NCBI GenBank assembly: GCA_002425245.1
Contig: DILW01000048.1
Coordinates: 1-56,884 of the forward strand
Length of the DNA stretch: 56,884 bases
Origin: Betaproteobacteria bacterium UBA5582
GTDB lineage: Bacteria; Pseudomonadota; Gammaproteobacteria; Burkholderiales; Rhodocyclaceae
Direction of reading: 5' to 3'
How positions within the stretch are numbered: position 1 is the first letter of the stretch; each line of letters begins with the position of its first letter. Shown one piece after another: positions 10,356 to 18,706 of the stretch. Position numbers and translations under genes: made by a program. The notes beneath the pieces were generated by a model. The model had not been told where the DNA came from, searched no databases, and saw only the letters and a list, made by a program, of their open reading frames with translations.

Positions 10356-10380
10356 GCAGTAAGCAAAAAGTTGCTACTGC
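10356..10380 (+). other. Stem-loop at the predicted 5' end of the aceA mRNA
   Basis: GCAGTA-A-GCAA pairs with TTGC-TACTGC around the four-base loop AAAG, making ten pairs with a single bulged A. It has no T-tract, so it is not a terminator. Its place a few bases from the predicted start of transcription fits a 5'-end stabilising hairpin, or a second protein-binding palindrome. Confidence 0.5.
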
Positions 10381-10419
10381 GGCATACTGATTTCCCAACC
10401 CAACTTTTGAGGAACACAC

Positions 10420-11730
10420 ATGAGCACTCGCGAACAGCAAATCGCCGCCCTGGAAAAAGACTGGGCCGAAAACCCCCGTTGGAAGCTCGTCAAGCGCGGC
10501 TACTCCGCTGCTGACGTGGTTCGCCTGCGTGGCTCCCTGCAGCCGGAATACACCCTGGCCCAGCGCGGCGCCAAGGTCCTCTGGGAAAAGGTCAACGGCG
10601 GTGCCAAGAAGGGTTATGTGAACGCCTTCGGTGCCATCACCGCCGGTCAAGCCATGCAACAGGCCAAGGCTGGCCTGGAAGCCGTGTATCTCTCCGGCTG
10701 GCAGGTTGCTGCTGACGGCAATACGTCCGAAACCATGTACCCGGACCAGTCGCTGTACGCCTACGACTCCGTGCCGACCATGGTTCGCCGCATCAACAAC
10801 ACCTTCAAGCGCGCTGACGAAATCCAGTGGTCGCGTGGCATCAATCCGGGCGACGAAGGCTTCATCGACTACTTCCTGCCGATCGTTGCCGACGCAGAAG
10901 CCGGTTTCGGCGGCGTGCTGAACGCCTTCGAACTGATGAAGAACATGATCGCTGCCGGCGCCGCCGGTGTGCACTTCGAAGACCAGCTGGCTGCCGCCAA
11001 GAAGTGCGGCCACATGGGTGGCAAGGTGCTCGTCCCGACCCGTGAAGCCGTTGAAAAGCTGATCTCCGCTCGTTTCGCCGCTGATGTTATGGGCGTGCCG
11101 ACGCTGATCCTGGCACGTACCGATGCCGAAGCTGCCAACCTGATCACCTCCGACTACGACGAGAACGACAAGCCGTTCCTCACCGGCGAGCGCACCCAGG
11201 AAGGTTTCTACCGCGTCAAGAACGGTCTGGAGCAGTCGATCTCCCGTGGTGTTGCCTACGCCCCGTACGCTGACCTCGTCTGGTGCGAAACCGGCGTCCC
11301 CGATATCGGCTTCGCCCGCGAATTCGCCCAGGCCGTTCAGGCCGCCTGCCCGGGCAAGCTGCTGTCCTACAACTGCTCGCCGTCGTTCAACTGGAAGAAG
11401 AACCTCAACGACTCGCAGATCGCCTCCTTCCAGGAAGAACTGTCGGCGCTGGGCTACAAGTACCAGTTCATCACCCTGGCCGGCATCCACGTCAATTGGT
11501 ACAACACCTTCAAGTTCGCCCACGCTTACGCTCGCGGCGAAGGCATGAAGCACTATGTGAACATGGTTCAGGAACCGGAATTCGCTGCCCGCGAAGACGG
11601 CTACACCTTCGTTTCGCACCAGCAGGAAGTCGGTACCGGTTACTTCGACGAAGTCACTACCGTCATCCAGGGTGGCTCCTCCTCGGTCAAGGCCCTCACC
11701 GGCTCGACCGAAGAAGAACAGTTCCACTAA
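10420..11730 (+). CDS. aceA: Isocitrate lyase
   Basis: This enzyme splits isocitrate into succinate and glyoxylate, the first step of the glyoxylate shunt. The 436-residue protein carries the catalytic signature KKCGHMGGK with the active cysteine at residue 196, plus LARTDAEAANLITSDYD and SYNCSPSFNWKK. Length and motifs match the enterobacterial-type AceA. It starts at ATG 10420 after a good Shine-Dalgarno. It is monocistronic, with a promoter and shared palindrome upstream and a terminator downstream. Malate synthase (aceB), the next enzyme in the pathway, is encoded 2.7 kb away with the same operator motif, so the two genes are probably co-regulated though not in one operon. Confidence 0.98.
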   Translation: MSTREQQIAALEKDWAENPRWKLVKRGYSAADVVRLRGSLQPEYTLAQRGAKVLWEKVNGGAKKGYVNAFGAITAGQAMQQAKAGLEAVYLSGWQVAADGNTSETMYPDQSLYAYDSVPTMVRRINNTFKRADEIQWSRGINPGDEGFIDYFLPIVADAEAGFGGVLNAFELMKNMIAAGAAGVHFEDQLAAAKKCGHMGGKVLVPTREAVEKLISARFAADVMGVPTLILARTDAEAANLITSDYDENDKPFLTGERTQEGFYRVKNGLEQSISRGVAYAPYADLVWCETGVPDIGFAREFAQAVQAACPGKLLSYNCSPSFNWKKNLNDSQIASFQEELSALGYKYQFITLAGIHVNWYNTFKFAHAYARGEGMKHYVNMVQEPEFAAREDGYTFVSHQQEVGTGYFDEVTTVIQGGSSSVKALTGSTEEEQFH

Positions 11731-11770
11731 GCGACCGCTTACGATTGCCGCCACATCCGGCGGCATCCAG

Positions 11771-11802
11771 AAGGCCGATCCTCAAAAGGGATCGGCCTTT
11801 TT
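11771..11802 (+). terminator. Rho-independent terminator after aceA
   Basis: AAGGCCGATCC pairs with GGATCGGCCTT around a short TCAAAA-type loop, followed by a run of T. It lies 40 bp after the aceA stop. Confidence 0.9.
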
Positions 11803-11863
11803 CATCGCCCTTTGCCAGGAAGCGTAGAATCAGGGTGAACATACAACCACAAAGGAGCCCGCG

Positions 11864-12082
11864 ATGTTTCCCGAATACCGAGACCTGATCACCCGGCTGA
11901 AGACCACGGATCGCCACTTCCAGAACCTTTTCGACAAGCACAACGAGCTTGACCAGAAGATCAAGAACATGGAGAACCATGTCGAGCCGGGCACGCCCAT
12001 CGAAATCGAGGTACTGAAAAAGGAGAAGCTCGTGCTCAAGGATGAGCTTTACGAGTTGCTGCGCAAGGCGGATGCCACCTGA
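11864..12082 (+). CDS. YdcH family (DUF465) small helical protein
   Basis: The 72-residue protein has the YdcH/DUF465 pattern: YRDLITRLK near the start, HFQNLFDKHNELDQKI, and a C-terminal LKKEKLVLKDELYELLRK. It is mostly helical and probably forms a coiled-coil hairpin. No biochemical function is established for the family. A ribosome-binding site (AAAGGAG) precedes the ATG, and a hairpin at 12110–12137 follows. It appears to be a stand-alone transcript. Confidence 0.85.
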   Translation: MFPEYRDLITRLKTTDRHFQNLFDKHNELDQKIKNMENHVEPGTPIEIEVLKKEKLVLKDELYELLRKADAT

Positions 12083-12109
12083 CAGCAATCCCCTGGGGTT
12101 TTACCGCCG

Positions 12110-12137
12110 GACCGCACCCGCAAGCGTGCGGTCTTTT
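12110..12137 (+). terminator. Rho-independent terminator after the YdcH-like gene
   Basis: GACCGCAC and GTGCGGTC form an 8-bp stem with an eight-base loop, followed by TTTT. Confidence 0.75.
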
Positions 12138-12209
12138 CATTTGCAAAATTGCTAGCAGAAACGTAGTACGAAGGTAATAATGTTGCCAACTTGAAAACTC
12201 AGCCCGGCC

Positions 12210-13412
12210 ATGACCCGTCTTTGGCAGAAAATCAGCGAGAACATCCTGGCGCCGTCGCAGCTCAACGGCGGTCAGATACTGGACATGCTCACCCCAGCCG
12301 GGCGCGGCATGGAACTGCGACGACACGCTGCCTCGGTCATCATGGCCCGGGTGCAACTTATCGCCGGACTCTTTGCCATCCTGGTGCCGCTGTGCGCGAT
12401 CGTCGATGTGCTGGTTTTTGAAGTCGATACAGCAACCATACTGGTCGGTCTGCGACTGCTCTCTGCCCTGATTTTTATCGCCCTGGCCTGGCCCCGTGAG
12501 TTATCACTGACCCGGCCGTACGCTCAAGCAATGAGTGCGTTGCTGATATTGCTGCTGGTGCCCTCGCTGTTTCACCTGATTTCAGCGGAGACACTTGCCG
12601 CTGCCAGCCAGACCGAAACCCAGCGCCTGGTGGTGCAACTGTATACCTACCTGCCGACCGTGGTCCTTGGTGGCCTGGCCATCTTCCCATTGACGGCGCT
12701 CGAAGCCCTGTTGCTGGCCCTGCCGGTGATCGGCCTGAGCCTCTACGGCACCACCCTGAACGGCCAGGCGCTGGAACTGGCCCAGTACGGCGGCACCCTG
12801 TGGTTCATGCTGATGATGCTCGGGGTCGCGATGTTCTCCGGGATGAGCCAGTGTCACTACATGGCCACCCTGGTGGTCAAGGCCATGCACGATCCGCTCA
12901 CCGGTGCCTTGACCCGGCGCTCGGGCGAGGAGGCACTGGGACTGCTGTTCCGGCTCGGCCAGATGTCGGGCAAGCCGCTGACGCTGGCCTTCATCGACCT
13001 CGACCGGTTCAAGAGCATCAACGACGGTTTCGGTCACGAAGCTGGCGACCAGTGTCTGCGTAGTCTGGCGGAGAATGTCGGCCAGGCCTTGCGGCGGGGC
13101 GACCTGCTGGTGCGCTGGGGCGGGGAGGAATTCGTTGCCATCCTGCCCGATACGCCACCCGAGAACGTTGGCCCCTTGTTGCAGCGTCTGCGCGACGCCG
13201 GCCTCGGCAAACGGCCGGATGGCGCACCAATGACTGCCTCGATCGGTATCGCCAGTTCCCGTGAGGCCGATCTCGGCAGCTGGGAAAACATGGTCCAGCG
13301 GGCCGATCTGCGCATGTACGAAGCCAAGCAGCGGGGTCGCGACAGCGTCGTCTGGGCCGACGACCGCTGGCAACCGATGGCACAGCTCAGTCTGGCGGCG
13401 AGCGCCGGTTGA
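12210..13412 (+). CDS. Membrane-bound diguanylate cyclase (GGDEF)
   Basis: The 400-residue protein has five to six hydrophobic helices in its first ~215 residues and a C-terminal GGDEF domain. The active-site motif is GGEEF (about residues 304–308), preceded by RRGD exactly five residues earlier, which is the product-inhibition I-site RxxD. It should make cyclic di-GMP from two GTP and be feedback inhibited. The membrane part resembles an integral sensor of the MASE type, though I cannot assign a named family. No EAL domain is present. It stands alone between a terminator and the convergent lysR gene (21 bp apart). Confidence 0.9.
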   Translation: MTRLWQKISENILAPSQLNGGQILDMLTPAGRGMELRRHAASVIMARVQLIAGLFAILVPLCAIVDVLVFEVDTATILVGLRLLSALIFIALAWPRELSLTRPYAQAMSALLILLLVPSLFHLISAETLAAASQTETQRLVVQLYTYLPTVVLGGLAIFPLTALEALLLALPVIGLSLYGTTLNGQALELAQYGGTLWFMLMMLGVAMFSGMSQCHYMATLVVKAMHDPLTGALTRRSGEEALGLLFRLGQMSGKPLTLAFIDLDRFKSINDGFGHEAGDQCLRSLAENVGQALRRGDLLVRWGGEEFVAILPDTPPENVGPLLQRLRDAGLGKRPDGAPMTASIGIASSREADLGSWENMVQRADLRMYEAKQRGRDSVVWADDRWQPMAQLSLAASAG

Positions 13413-13433
13413 AAAGACCGGACATCGGCGCCC

Positions 13434-14336
13434 TCAGCGCAATTCCCAGTAACTTGGGCGGCTGTAGTTTTCCTTGAGCAGGTCGATGAACAGGCGCACC
13501 CGCAAAGGCAGGTGCCGCCGCTGCGGAAATACCGCGTAAATCCCCATCGGCGGCGCCTGCCAGGCATCGAGCACCGAAGTCAGCCGCCCCTCCTTGAGGT
13601 CGCGACCGACCTCCCACAACGAACGCCAGGCCAGTCCACGGCCGGCCAGCGCCCACTCGTGCAGCACCGCACCGTCGTTGCATTCGAACTTCCCGCCGAC
13701 CTTCAAGGTCTGCGTCTGGCCGCTCTCCGGATGGCGGAAGACCCAGCCGCGCTGCTGGCCAAGCGAGAGGCAATCGTGCCCGGCCAGATCGTCAGGCGTC
13801 CGCGGCACGCCATGGGCGACCAGATAAGCCGGGCTGGCCACCACCATCCGGCGCATTTCGCCAAGACGGACGCTGACCAGGCTGGAATCGGTCATTTCGC
13901 CGATGCGGATGGCACAGTCGATGTTCTCGTTGATCAGGTCGACCAGGCGATCGCTGAGGTTGAGATTGACCCGCACTTCGGGGTTGGCCTGCATGAATTC
14001 GCCGACCAGCGGCGCCACATGCTGGCGCCCGAAGCCGGCCGGCGCCGAAATCTTCAGATAGCCGCTGGCCTGCACGCCGCCCAGGGAAACGGCGGCTTCG
14101 GCGTTGGCCAGGTCGTTGAGCAGCTTCTGACAGTCTTCGAGGAAGGCCTGCCCCTCGAAGGTCAAGGTCAGTTTGCGCGTGGTGCGCAGCAGCAAACGAA
14201 CACCCAGCCTGGCCTCCAGGGCATCGAGGCGACGCCCGATGATGGCCGGCGTCACCCCTTCGAGCCGGGCAGCAGCCGACAAACTGCCCCGGGTTGCGAC
14301 ACTGACGAAGGCCTCAATCTGTTTCAGCCGGCTCAT
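13434..14336 (-). CDS. LysR family transcriptional regulator
   Basis: The 300-residue protein has the LysR winged helix at the N-terminus (MSRLKQIEAFVSVATRGSLS, then AARLEGVTPAIIGRRLDALE) and a periplasmic-binding-protein-like effector domain from about residue 90. Its sequence resembles the large subgroup containing DsdC/AaeR-like activators with the LLLRTTRKLTLT motif. It is divergent from aceB, with 113 bp between starts, the standard arrangement for a LysR protein and its target. However, the aceB promoter also holds the GntR-type palindrome, so which protein controls aceB is open. Confidence 0.92.
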   Translation of the reverse strand: MSRLKQIEAFVSVATRGSLSAAARLEGVTPAIIGRRLDALEARLGVRLLLRTTRKLTLTFEGQAFLEDCQKLLNDLANAEAAVSLGGVQASGYLKISAPAGFGRQHVAPLVGEFMQANPEVRVNLNLSDRLVDLINENIDCAIRIGEMTDSSLVSVRLGEMRRMVVASPAYLVAHGVPRTPDDLAGHDCLSLGQQRGWVFRHPESGQTQTLKVGGKFECNDGAVLHEWALAGRGLAWRSLWEVGRDLKEGRLTSVLDAWQAPPMGIYAVFPQRRHLPLRVRLFIDLLKENYSRPSYWELR

Positions 14337-14375
14337 TTGATACTCTGAGTAAAAGATGATGTGATTCTAGCGGCC

Positions 14376-14404
14376 TTTGCAGTCTTATAGAAGACCCATA
14401 CAAT
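14376..14404 (+). promoter_or_regulatory. Predicted sigma-70 promoter of aceB
   Basis: TTTGCA at 14376–14381 and TACAAT at 14399–14404 are spaced by 17 bp. The spacer contains the 14-bp operator-like palindrome at 14382–14395. The predicted leader is about 40 bases and carries ACGGAG before the ATG. Confidence 0.6.
14382..14395. promoter_or_regulatory. Operator-like palindrome inside the aceB promoter
   Basis: GTCTTATAGAAGAC differs at one position from the perfect palindrome found before aceA and between mdh and gntR. It fills the spacer between the predicted –35 and –10, a place where a bound protein would block RNA polymerase. Confidence 0.75.
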
Positions 14405-14449
14405 GCATTGCATCGCAGCATTCCAATCACTCTTCAACGGAGCTCCAAG

Positions 14450-16048
14450 ATGGCCATCAACCTGCCCGCCGGCGTGCAAATCACTGCCCCGATCCAGCCC
14501 GAATGGGAATTCATCCTCAGTACCGAAGCCCTCGAATTCGTCGCCAAGCTGCACCGCGCCTTCGAGGCCCGCCGCCAGGAACTGCTCAAGGCCCGTGTCG
14601 AGCGCCAGGCTCGTATCGACGCCGGCGAAATGCCGGACTTCCTGCCGGAAACCGCGCACATCCGCAACGGCGACTGGAAGGTCGCGCCGGTGCCGGCCGC
14701 CCTGCAGTGCCGCCGCGTCGAAATCACCGGCCCGGTCGAAGCCAAGATGATCATCAACGCCTTCAACTCGGGTGCCGACTCCTACATGACCGACTTCGAG
14801 GATTCCAACAGCCCGAACTGGGAAAACCAGATCCAGGGCCAGGTGAACCTGTATAAGGCGATCCGCCGCGAACTCTCGTTCAAGAACGAAGCCGGCAAGG
14901 AATACAAGCTCAACGACAAGATCGCCACCCTGCAGATCCGTCCGCGCGGCTGGCACCTCGACGAAAAGCACGTGCTGGTCGATGGCCAGCGCGTCTCCGG
15001 CGGCCTGTTCGACTTCGGCCTGGTCTTCTTCCACAACGCCAAGGAACAGATCGCCCGCGGCGCCGGCCCCTTCTACTACCTGCCGAAGATGGAAAGCCAC
15101 CTCGAAGCCCGCCTGTGGAACGACGCTTTCGTGATGGCCCAGGACCACGTCGGCCTGCCGCAAGGCACGATCAAGGCCACCGTGCTGGTCGAAACCATCC
15201 TCGCCACCTTCGAGATGGAAGAAATCCTGTATGAGCTGCGCAACCACTCTGCCGGCCTCAACGCCGGGCGCTGGGACTACATCTTCTCCTGCATCAAGAA
15301 GTTCAAGAAGAACAAGGACTTCTGCCTGGCCCAACGCAGCGCCATCACCATGGAAGTGCCGTTCATGCGCGGCTACGCCCTGGCCCTGGTGCAGGCCTGC
15401 CACAAGCGTGGCGCCCCGGCCATGGGCGGCATGTCGGCCCTGATCCCGATCAAGAACGACCCGGTCGCCAACGAAAAGGCCCTGGCCGGCATCCGCCACG
15501 ACAAGACCCGCGACGCCAACGATGGCTTCGACGGCGGCTGGGTGGCCCACCCGGGCCTGGTGCCGATCGCCATGGAAGAGTTCGTCAAGGTGCTCGGCGA
15601 CCGCCCGAACCAGTTCGAGAAGCAGGTTGAAGGCAAGTTCGGCCCCGAACAGTGGCTCGACTTCCGCCCGACCACCCCGATCACCGAAGCCGGCCTGCGC
15701 AACAACATCAACGTCGGCATCCACTACCTCGGCTCCTGGCTGGCCGGCAACGGCTGCGTCCCCATCCACAACCTGATGGAAGACGCCGCCACCGCCGAAA
15801 TCAGCCGCTCGCAGGTCTGGCAGTGGGTGGTCTCGCCGAAGGGCATCCTCGACGACGGCCGCAAGGTCACCGTGGAAATGGTCCGCCCGATGATCGCCGA
15901 GGAACTGGCCAAGGTGAAGGCCACCGTCACCGCCCAGGGCGAAGACACCGCCACCTACGACCAGGCCGCCGAAATCTTCGACCGCATGTCGCTGACCCCG
16001 GACTACCCGGAGTTCCTGACCCTGCCGCTGTACGAGGCGATGGCTTAA
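14450..16048 (+). CDS. aceB: Malate synthase A
   Basis: Malate synthase joins glyoxylate and acetyl-CoA into malate, completing the glyoxylate shunt. The 532-residue protein has the A-isoform signatures SYMTDFEDSNSPNWENQIQG, TLQIRPRGWHLDEKHV and GAPAMGGMSALIPIKND. The start MAINLPAGV at 14450 has an ACGGAG ribosome site; an in-frame methionine 42 bp upstream is less likely because the homology begins at MAINLP. A hairpin follows at 16101–16127. Its promoter carries an internal operator shared with aceA and mdh/gntR. Confidence 0.97.
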   Translation: MAINLPAGVQITAPIQPEWEFILSTEALEFVAKLHRAFEARRQELLKARVERQARIDAGEMPDFLPETAHIRNGDWKVAPVPAALQCRRVEITGPVEAKMIINAFNSGADSYMTDFEDSNSPNWENQIQGQVNLYKAIRRELSFKNEAGKEYKLNDKIATLQIRPRGWHLDEKHVLVDGQRVSGGLFDFGLVFFHNAKEQIARGAGPFYYLPKMESHLEARLWNDAFVMAQDHVGLPQGTIKATVLVETILATFEMEEILYELRNHSAGLNAGRWDYIFSCIKKFKKNKDFCLAQRSAITMEVPFMRGYALALVQACHKRGAPAMGGMSALIPIKNDPVANEKALAGIRHDKTRDANDGFDGGWVAHPGLVPIAMEEFVKVLGDRPNQFEKQVEGKFGPEQWLDFRPTTPITEAGLRNNINVGIHYLGSWLAGNGCVPIHNLMEDAATAEISRSQVWQWVVSPKGILDDGRKVTVEMVRPMIAEELAKVKATVTAQGEDTATYDQAAEIFDRMSLTPDYPEFLTLPLYEAMA

Positions 16049-16100
16049 GTAGCCCCCGGATCAAGGCGCAAAGACGCCCGACTCCGACAGAGAAAGAAGA

Positions 16101-16127
16101 AGCGCCGGGGAAACCCGGCGCTTTTTT
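16101..16127 (+). terminator. Rho-independent terminator after aceB
   Basis: AGCGCCGGG and CCCGGCGCT pair with a four-base loop, then a run of T. It lies about 50 bp after the aceB stop. Confidence 0.9.
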
Positions 16128-16404
16128 AGTTGCTAATGGCAATGCTGCGACCGAATACAAGTTCAGCCAGTCGAGCAGGGGCATGGCAAGGCTTCAGGTT
16201 GGGATGCCTCGCATTATAGGTTAGGCGTGCCATCCACTCCGCATAAATGGTCTTTTCTGGCCTGGAAATCGGCGCCAGTGGGGGAAGTTGACCGGGATCA
16301 AGTTTCCGCTGGATTTTCCTGCAATTGGCGCAATCTCGCTTGGAAGGCACTTCCCTATTCAGGATAATTTCACATCGCGCAATTCTGTAGCACGTGAGAA
16401 AACA
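16128..16404. other. Intergenic region between aceB and the haem-type diguanylate cyclase
   Basis: Apart from the aceB terminator just before it and the promoter at 16340–16368, I see no gene or conserved structure here. An open frame reaching back to an ATG at 16288 lacks a signal-anchor pattern and is judged untranslated. Confidence 0.5.
16340..16368 (+). promoter_or_regulatory. Predicted promoter of the haem-type diguanylate cyclase gene
   Basis: TTGGAA at 16340–16345 and GATAAT at 16363–16368 are separated by 17 bp. Transcription would start near 16375, about 30 bases before the GTG start at 16405. That supports the GTG over the in-frame ATG at 16288. Confidence 0.5.
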
Positions 16405-18267
16405 GTGAATCTCAATACCAAGGTCACCCTGTTCTTCGTCGCCATCGCGGTTTCCCTGCTGGCAGTTCTGGTTGCGATCAGCCTGTACGCTTTCCGCAGC
16501 TTCTCGATCGCCTCGGCGACCGAGCACATCCGGACTGCGGGTGAGATTGTCCGGGTGCATCTGACCGAATCGATGATCAACGGGGTGATCGACCGGCGCG
16601 AGAGTTTTCTCAAGCGGATACTGGAGGTTCAGGGGCTCAAGTCCGCGCGCGTGGTTCGTTCGCCTGAGGTGGAACGGCAGTTCGGCCGCGGACTCAACCT
16701 GGAAAGCCAGCCGGATGCGGCCGAGCGTCAGGTGATGGCGGCGGGCCAGGCGTCGTTCGGCATCATTTCGACCGATGGCGAGACCATTTTCCGCGGCATC
16801 ATTCCTTACGTCGCCACTTCCCAGGGAACACCGAACTGCCTGCAGTGCCACCAGGTCAGCGAGGGCACGGTGCTGGGGGCGGTGACCATGACCATGTCGA
16901 TCGATGCCTTGCGCAACAAGGCCCTGTTCACCGTCGCCGGCATCACCGGCGCGGTGATGGTGTTCGCGCTGCTGCTGGTGCTGTTGCTGCGGCGCATGCT
17001 GCGCCCCATTTCGGAAACCGCCACCGCTGTCGAGAACGCCGTGCAGCGGGCGCTCAACGGGGATTTCAAGGCCCAGGTCGAGCAACGCACGCACGACGAG
17101 ATCGGGCAGATTGCCAAGGACATGAACCGCCTGCTCGGTTTCCTCGACAACGGCCTGAACCGGATCGGCACCAGCGTCGCCAAGCTGACCGAACGTACCG
17201 CCGGACCGGGCGAGAATCTGCTGACGGCGACCATCGACATGGTCGATGGTCTGACCAAGGCAGCGCATTTCAAGCAGGCAATCGAGGAAGACGAAACCAA
17301 ATCGGAAATCTACCGGCGCCTGGCCACCACCCTGCAAAAGGAATTCGGACGCCAGGAATTCTCGCTGTACGAGATCGCCAGCAACAAGAAGCAGATGAAG
17401 AGCCTGATCGTCGACGGCCACCCGGCCGACGGCTGCCGCTGGTGCGATCCGGAAATCCTGCTGCGTCCGGAGGCGTGCCGGGTGCGGCGTACCGGCCACA
17501 TGGTCGACAGTCTAGACAACCCCGACATCTGCTACGCCTTCCGCCCCCCGGCCGAGGTCGGTCCGCGGCGCCACGTCTGCTTCCCGATCATCCAGTCGGG
17601 CGCTGTTGGCAGCATCGTCCAGATCGTCTGCAAGGACGATGAGCACAAGAAATTCCACGATTGTGCCCCGCTGCTTCAGGTCTATCTGCGGGAAACGGCG
17701 CCAGTGCTGGAAACCAAGCGGCTGATGGAGAACCTGCGCGATTCGACGCTGCGCGACCCGATGACCGGCCTCAACAATCGCCGTTTCCTGGAAGAATATG
17801 TCGAGACCCTGGTCGCCGGCGTCCAGCGCAAGCGCGGCCACGCCGCGGTGATGATGCTCGACCTCGACTATTTCAAGATGGTCAACGACACCCACGGTCA
17901 CGACGCCGGGGACGCGGTGATCAAGTCCCTGGCCACCTTGCTCAAGCAGTCGGTGCGCGCTTCCGACCTGGTCATCCGCTATGGCGGGGAGGAATTCCTG
18001 ATCGTGCTGCTCGACAGCAGTGCCGAGCAGGCCGTGACGATCGCCGACAAGATCCGCCAGGAGGTCGAGGCCTTGAAGATACAGATTGGCAGCATCGTGT
18101 TGAAAAAGACGATTTCCATCGGTATCGCCGATTTCCCGGACGACAGTGCCACCTTCTGGCAAGCCGTCAAGTTTGCCGACATCGCGCTGTACCGGGCGAA
18201 GGAAACCGGCCGCAACCGGGTGGTGAGGTTCACCGCCGACATGTGGGCGAGCGACGAAGACTATTGA
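16405..18267 (+). CDS. Diguanylate cyclase with periplasmic CXXCH haem-binding segment and HAMP domain
   Basis: The 620-residue protein starts at GTG 16405 (VNLNTKVTLFFVAI, a signal anchor). A periplasmic domain follows, carrying C145-L-Q-C148-H149, the covalent haem c motif, in the context of a Tll0287/DUF3365-like sensor. A second membrane helix lies at about residues 175–195, followed by HAMP. A cytosolic GAF-sized region contains cysteines at 344, 347, 358, 376, 392 and 409. The C-terminal GGDEF domain has GGEEF preceded by an RASD I-site. It should make cyclic di-GMP in response to redox or a haem ligand such as NO. lrgA begins 97 bp downstream. Confidence 0.85.
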   Translation: MNLNTKVTLFFVAIAVSLLAVLVAISLYAFRSFSIASATEHIRTAGEIVRVHLTESMINGVIDRRESFLKRILEVQGLKSARVVRSPEVERQFGRGLNLESQPDAAERQVMAAGQASFGIISTDGETIFRGIIPYVATSQGTPNCLQCHQVSEGTVLGAVTMTMSIDALRNKALFTVAGITGAVMVFALLLVLLLRRMLRPISETATAVENAVQRALNGDFKAQVEQRTHDEIGQIAKDMNRLLGFLDNGLNRIGTSVAKLTERTAGPGENLLTATIDMVDGLTKAAHFKQAIEEDETKSEIYRRLATTLQKEFGRQEFSLYEIASNKKQMKSLIVDGHPADGCRWCDPEILLRPEACRVRRTGHMVDSLDNPDICYAFRPPAEVGPRRHVCFPIIQSGAVGSIVQIVCKDDEHKKFHDCAPLLQVYLRETAPVLETKRLMENLRDSTLRDPMTGLNNRRFLEEYVETLVAGVQRKRGHAAVMMLDLDYFKMVNDTHGHDAGDAVIKSLATLLKQSVRASDLVIRYGGEEFLIVLLDSSAEQAVTIADKIRQEVEALKIQIGSIVLKKTISIGIADFPDDSATFWQAVKFADIALYRAKETGRNRVVRFTADMWASDEDY

Positions 18268-18364
18268 TTACCCCAGGTAAAATTTCATTCGCCTTTTCCG
18301 GGCGTTAACAAAACAAAACCCACGCAATACACTGGAAGCTCCTTTTCACGAGGCGGCTTCCATC

Positions 18365-18706
18365 ATGCTTTCCGCGCTTTCCCTGTTGCTTGTCTGCCAG
18401 TTGTGCGGCGAGGTTGTGGTCCGCTGGCTGGCGTTGCCGGTACCCGGCCCGGTGGCCGGTATGCTGCTGCTGTTCCTGTTGCTGCTGCTTCGCGAGGGCC
18501 CCGGCGAGGAGTTGCGAACGACCAGCCAGAACCTGCTCAAGCATCTTTCACTGCTATTCGTTCCTGCCGGCACCGGCATCGTCGTGCACCTGGGGCGGAT
18601 CGGCGAGCAATGGCTGGCCTTGTTGCTGTCGCTGTTGCTGAGCACCGTGCTGACCTTGTTGATCACCGCCTGGGTGATGCAGTGGTGCGCGGGGAGGAAG
18701 GCATGA
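18365..18706 (+). CDS. lrgA: CidA/LrgA family membrane protein
   Basis: This 113-residue hydrophobic protein has four predicted helices and the family motif LPVPGPVAGMLLLFLLLL near the start, followed by LLFVPAGTGIVVHL. LrgA works with LrgB. The pair has been described as antiholin-like, and more recently as linked to pyruvate or glycolate transport in some bacteria. Its stop overlaps the lrgB start (ATGA). It is the first gene of a likely lrgA–lrgB–kinase–regulator operon. Confidence 0.9.
   Translation: MLSALSLLLVCQLCGEVVVRWLALPVPGPVAGMLLLFLLLLLREGPGEELRTTSQNLLKHLSLLFVPAGTGIVVHLGRIGEQWLALLLSLLLSTVLTLLITAWVMQWCAGRKA

Larger units (their letters stand above)
10106..10419. other. Intergenic region between the divergent chemoreceptor and aceA genes
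   Basis: This 314-bp AT-rich gap has no convincing gene. It holds the palindromic operator at 10301–10314, a promoter for aceA at 10317–10345, a stem-loop at 10356–10380 in the predicted aceA leader and the aceA Shine-Dalgarno TGAGGA at 10408–10413. The left half (10106–10290) presumably holds the chemoreceptor promoter; I see no clear elements there. Confidence 0.7.

Noticed and set aside
10339..11766. A 475-codon minus-strand open frame opposite aceA
   Set aside because: The isocitrate lyase on the plus strand is certain. The antisense frame has no family features.
14333..15769. A 478-codon minus-strand open frame opposite aceB
   Set aside because: It is a shadow of malate synthase and also overlaps the lysR start.
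16288..16404. N-terminal extension of the haem-type cyclase from ATG 16288
   Set aside because: The extra 39 codons lack a signal pattern and would span the predicted promoter. The GTG at 16405 leads straight into the membrane anchor.
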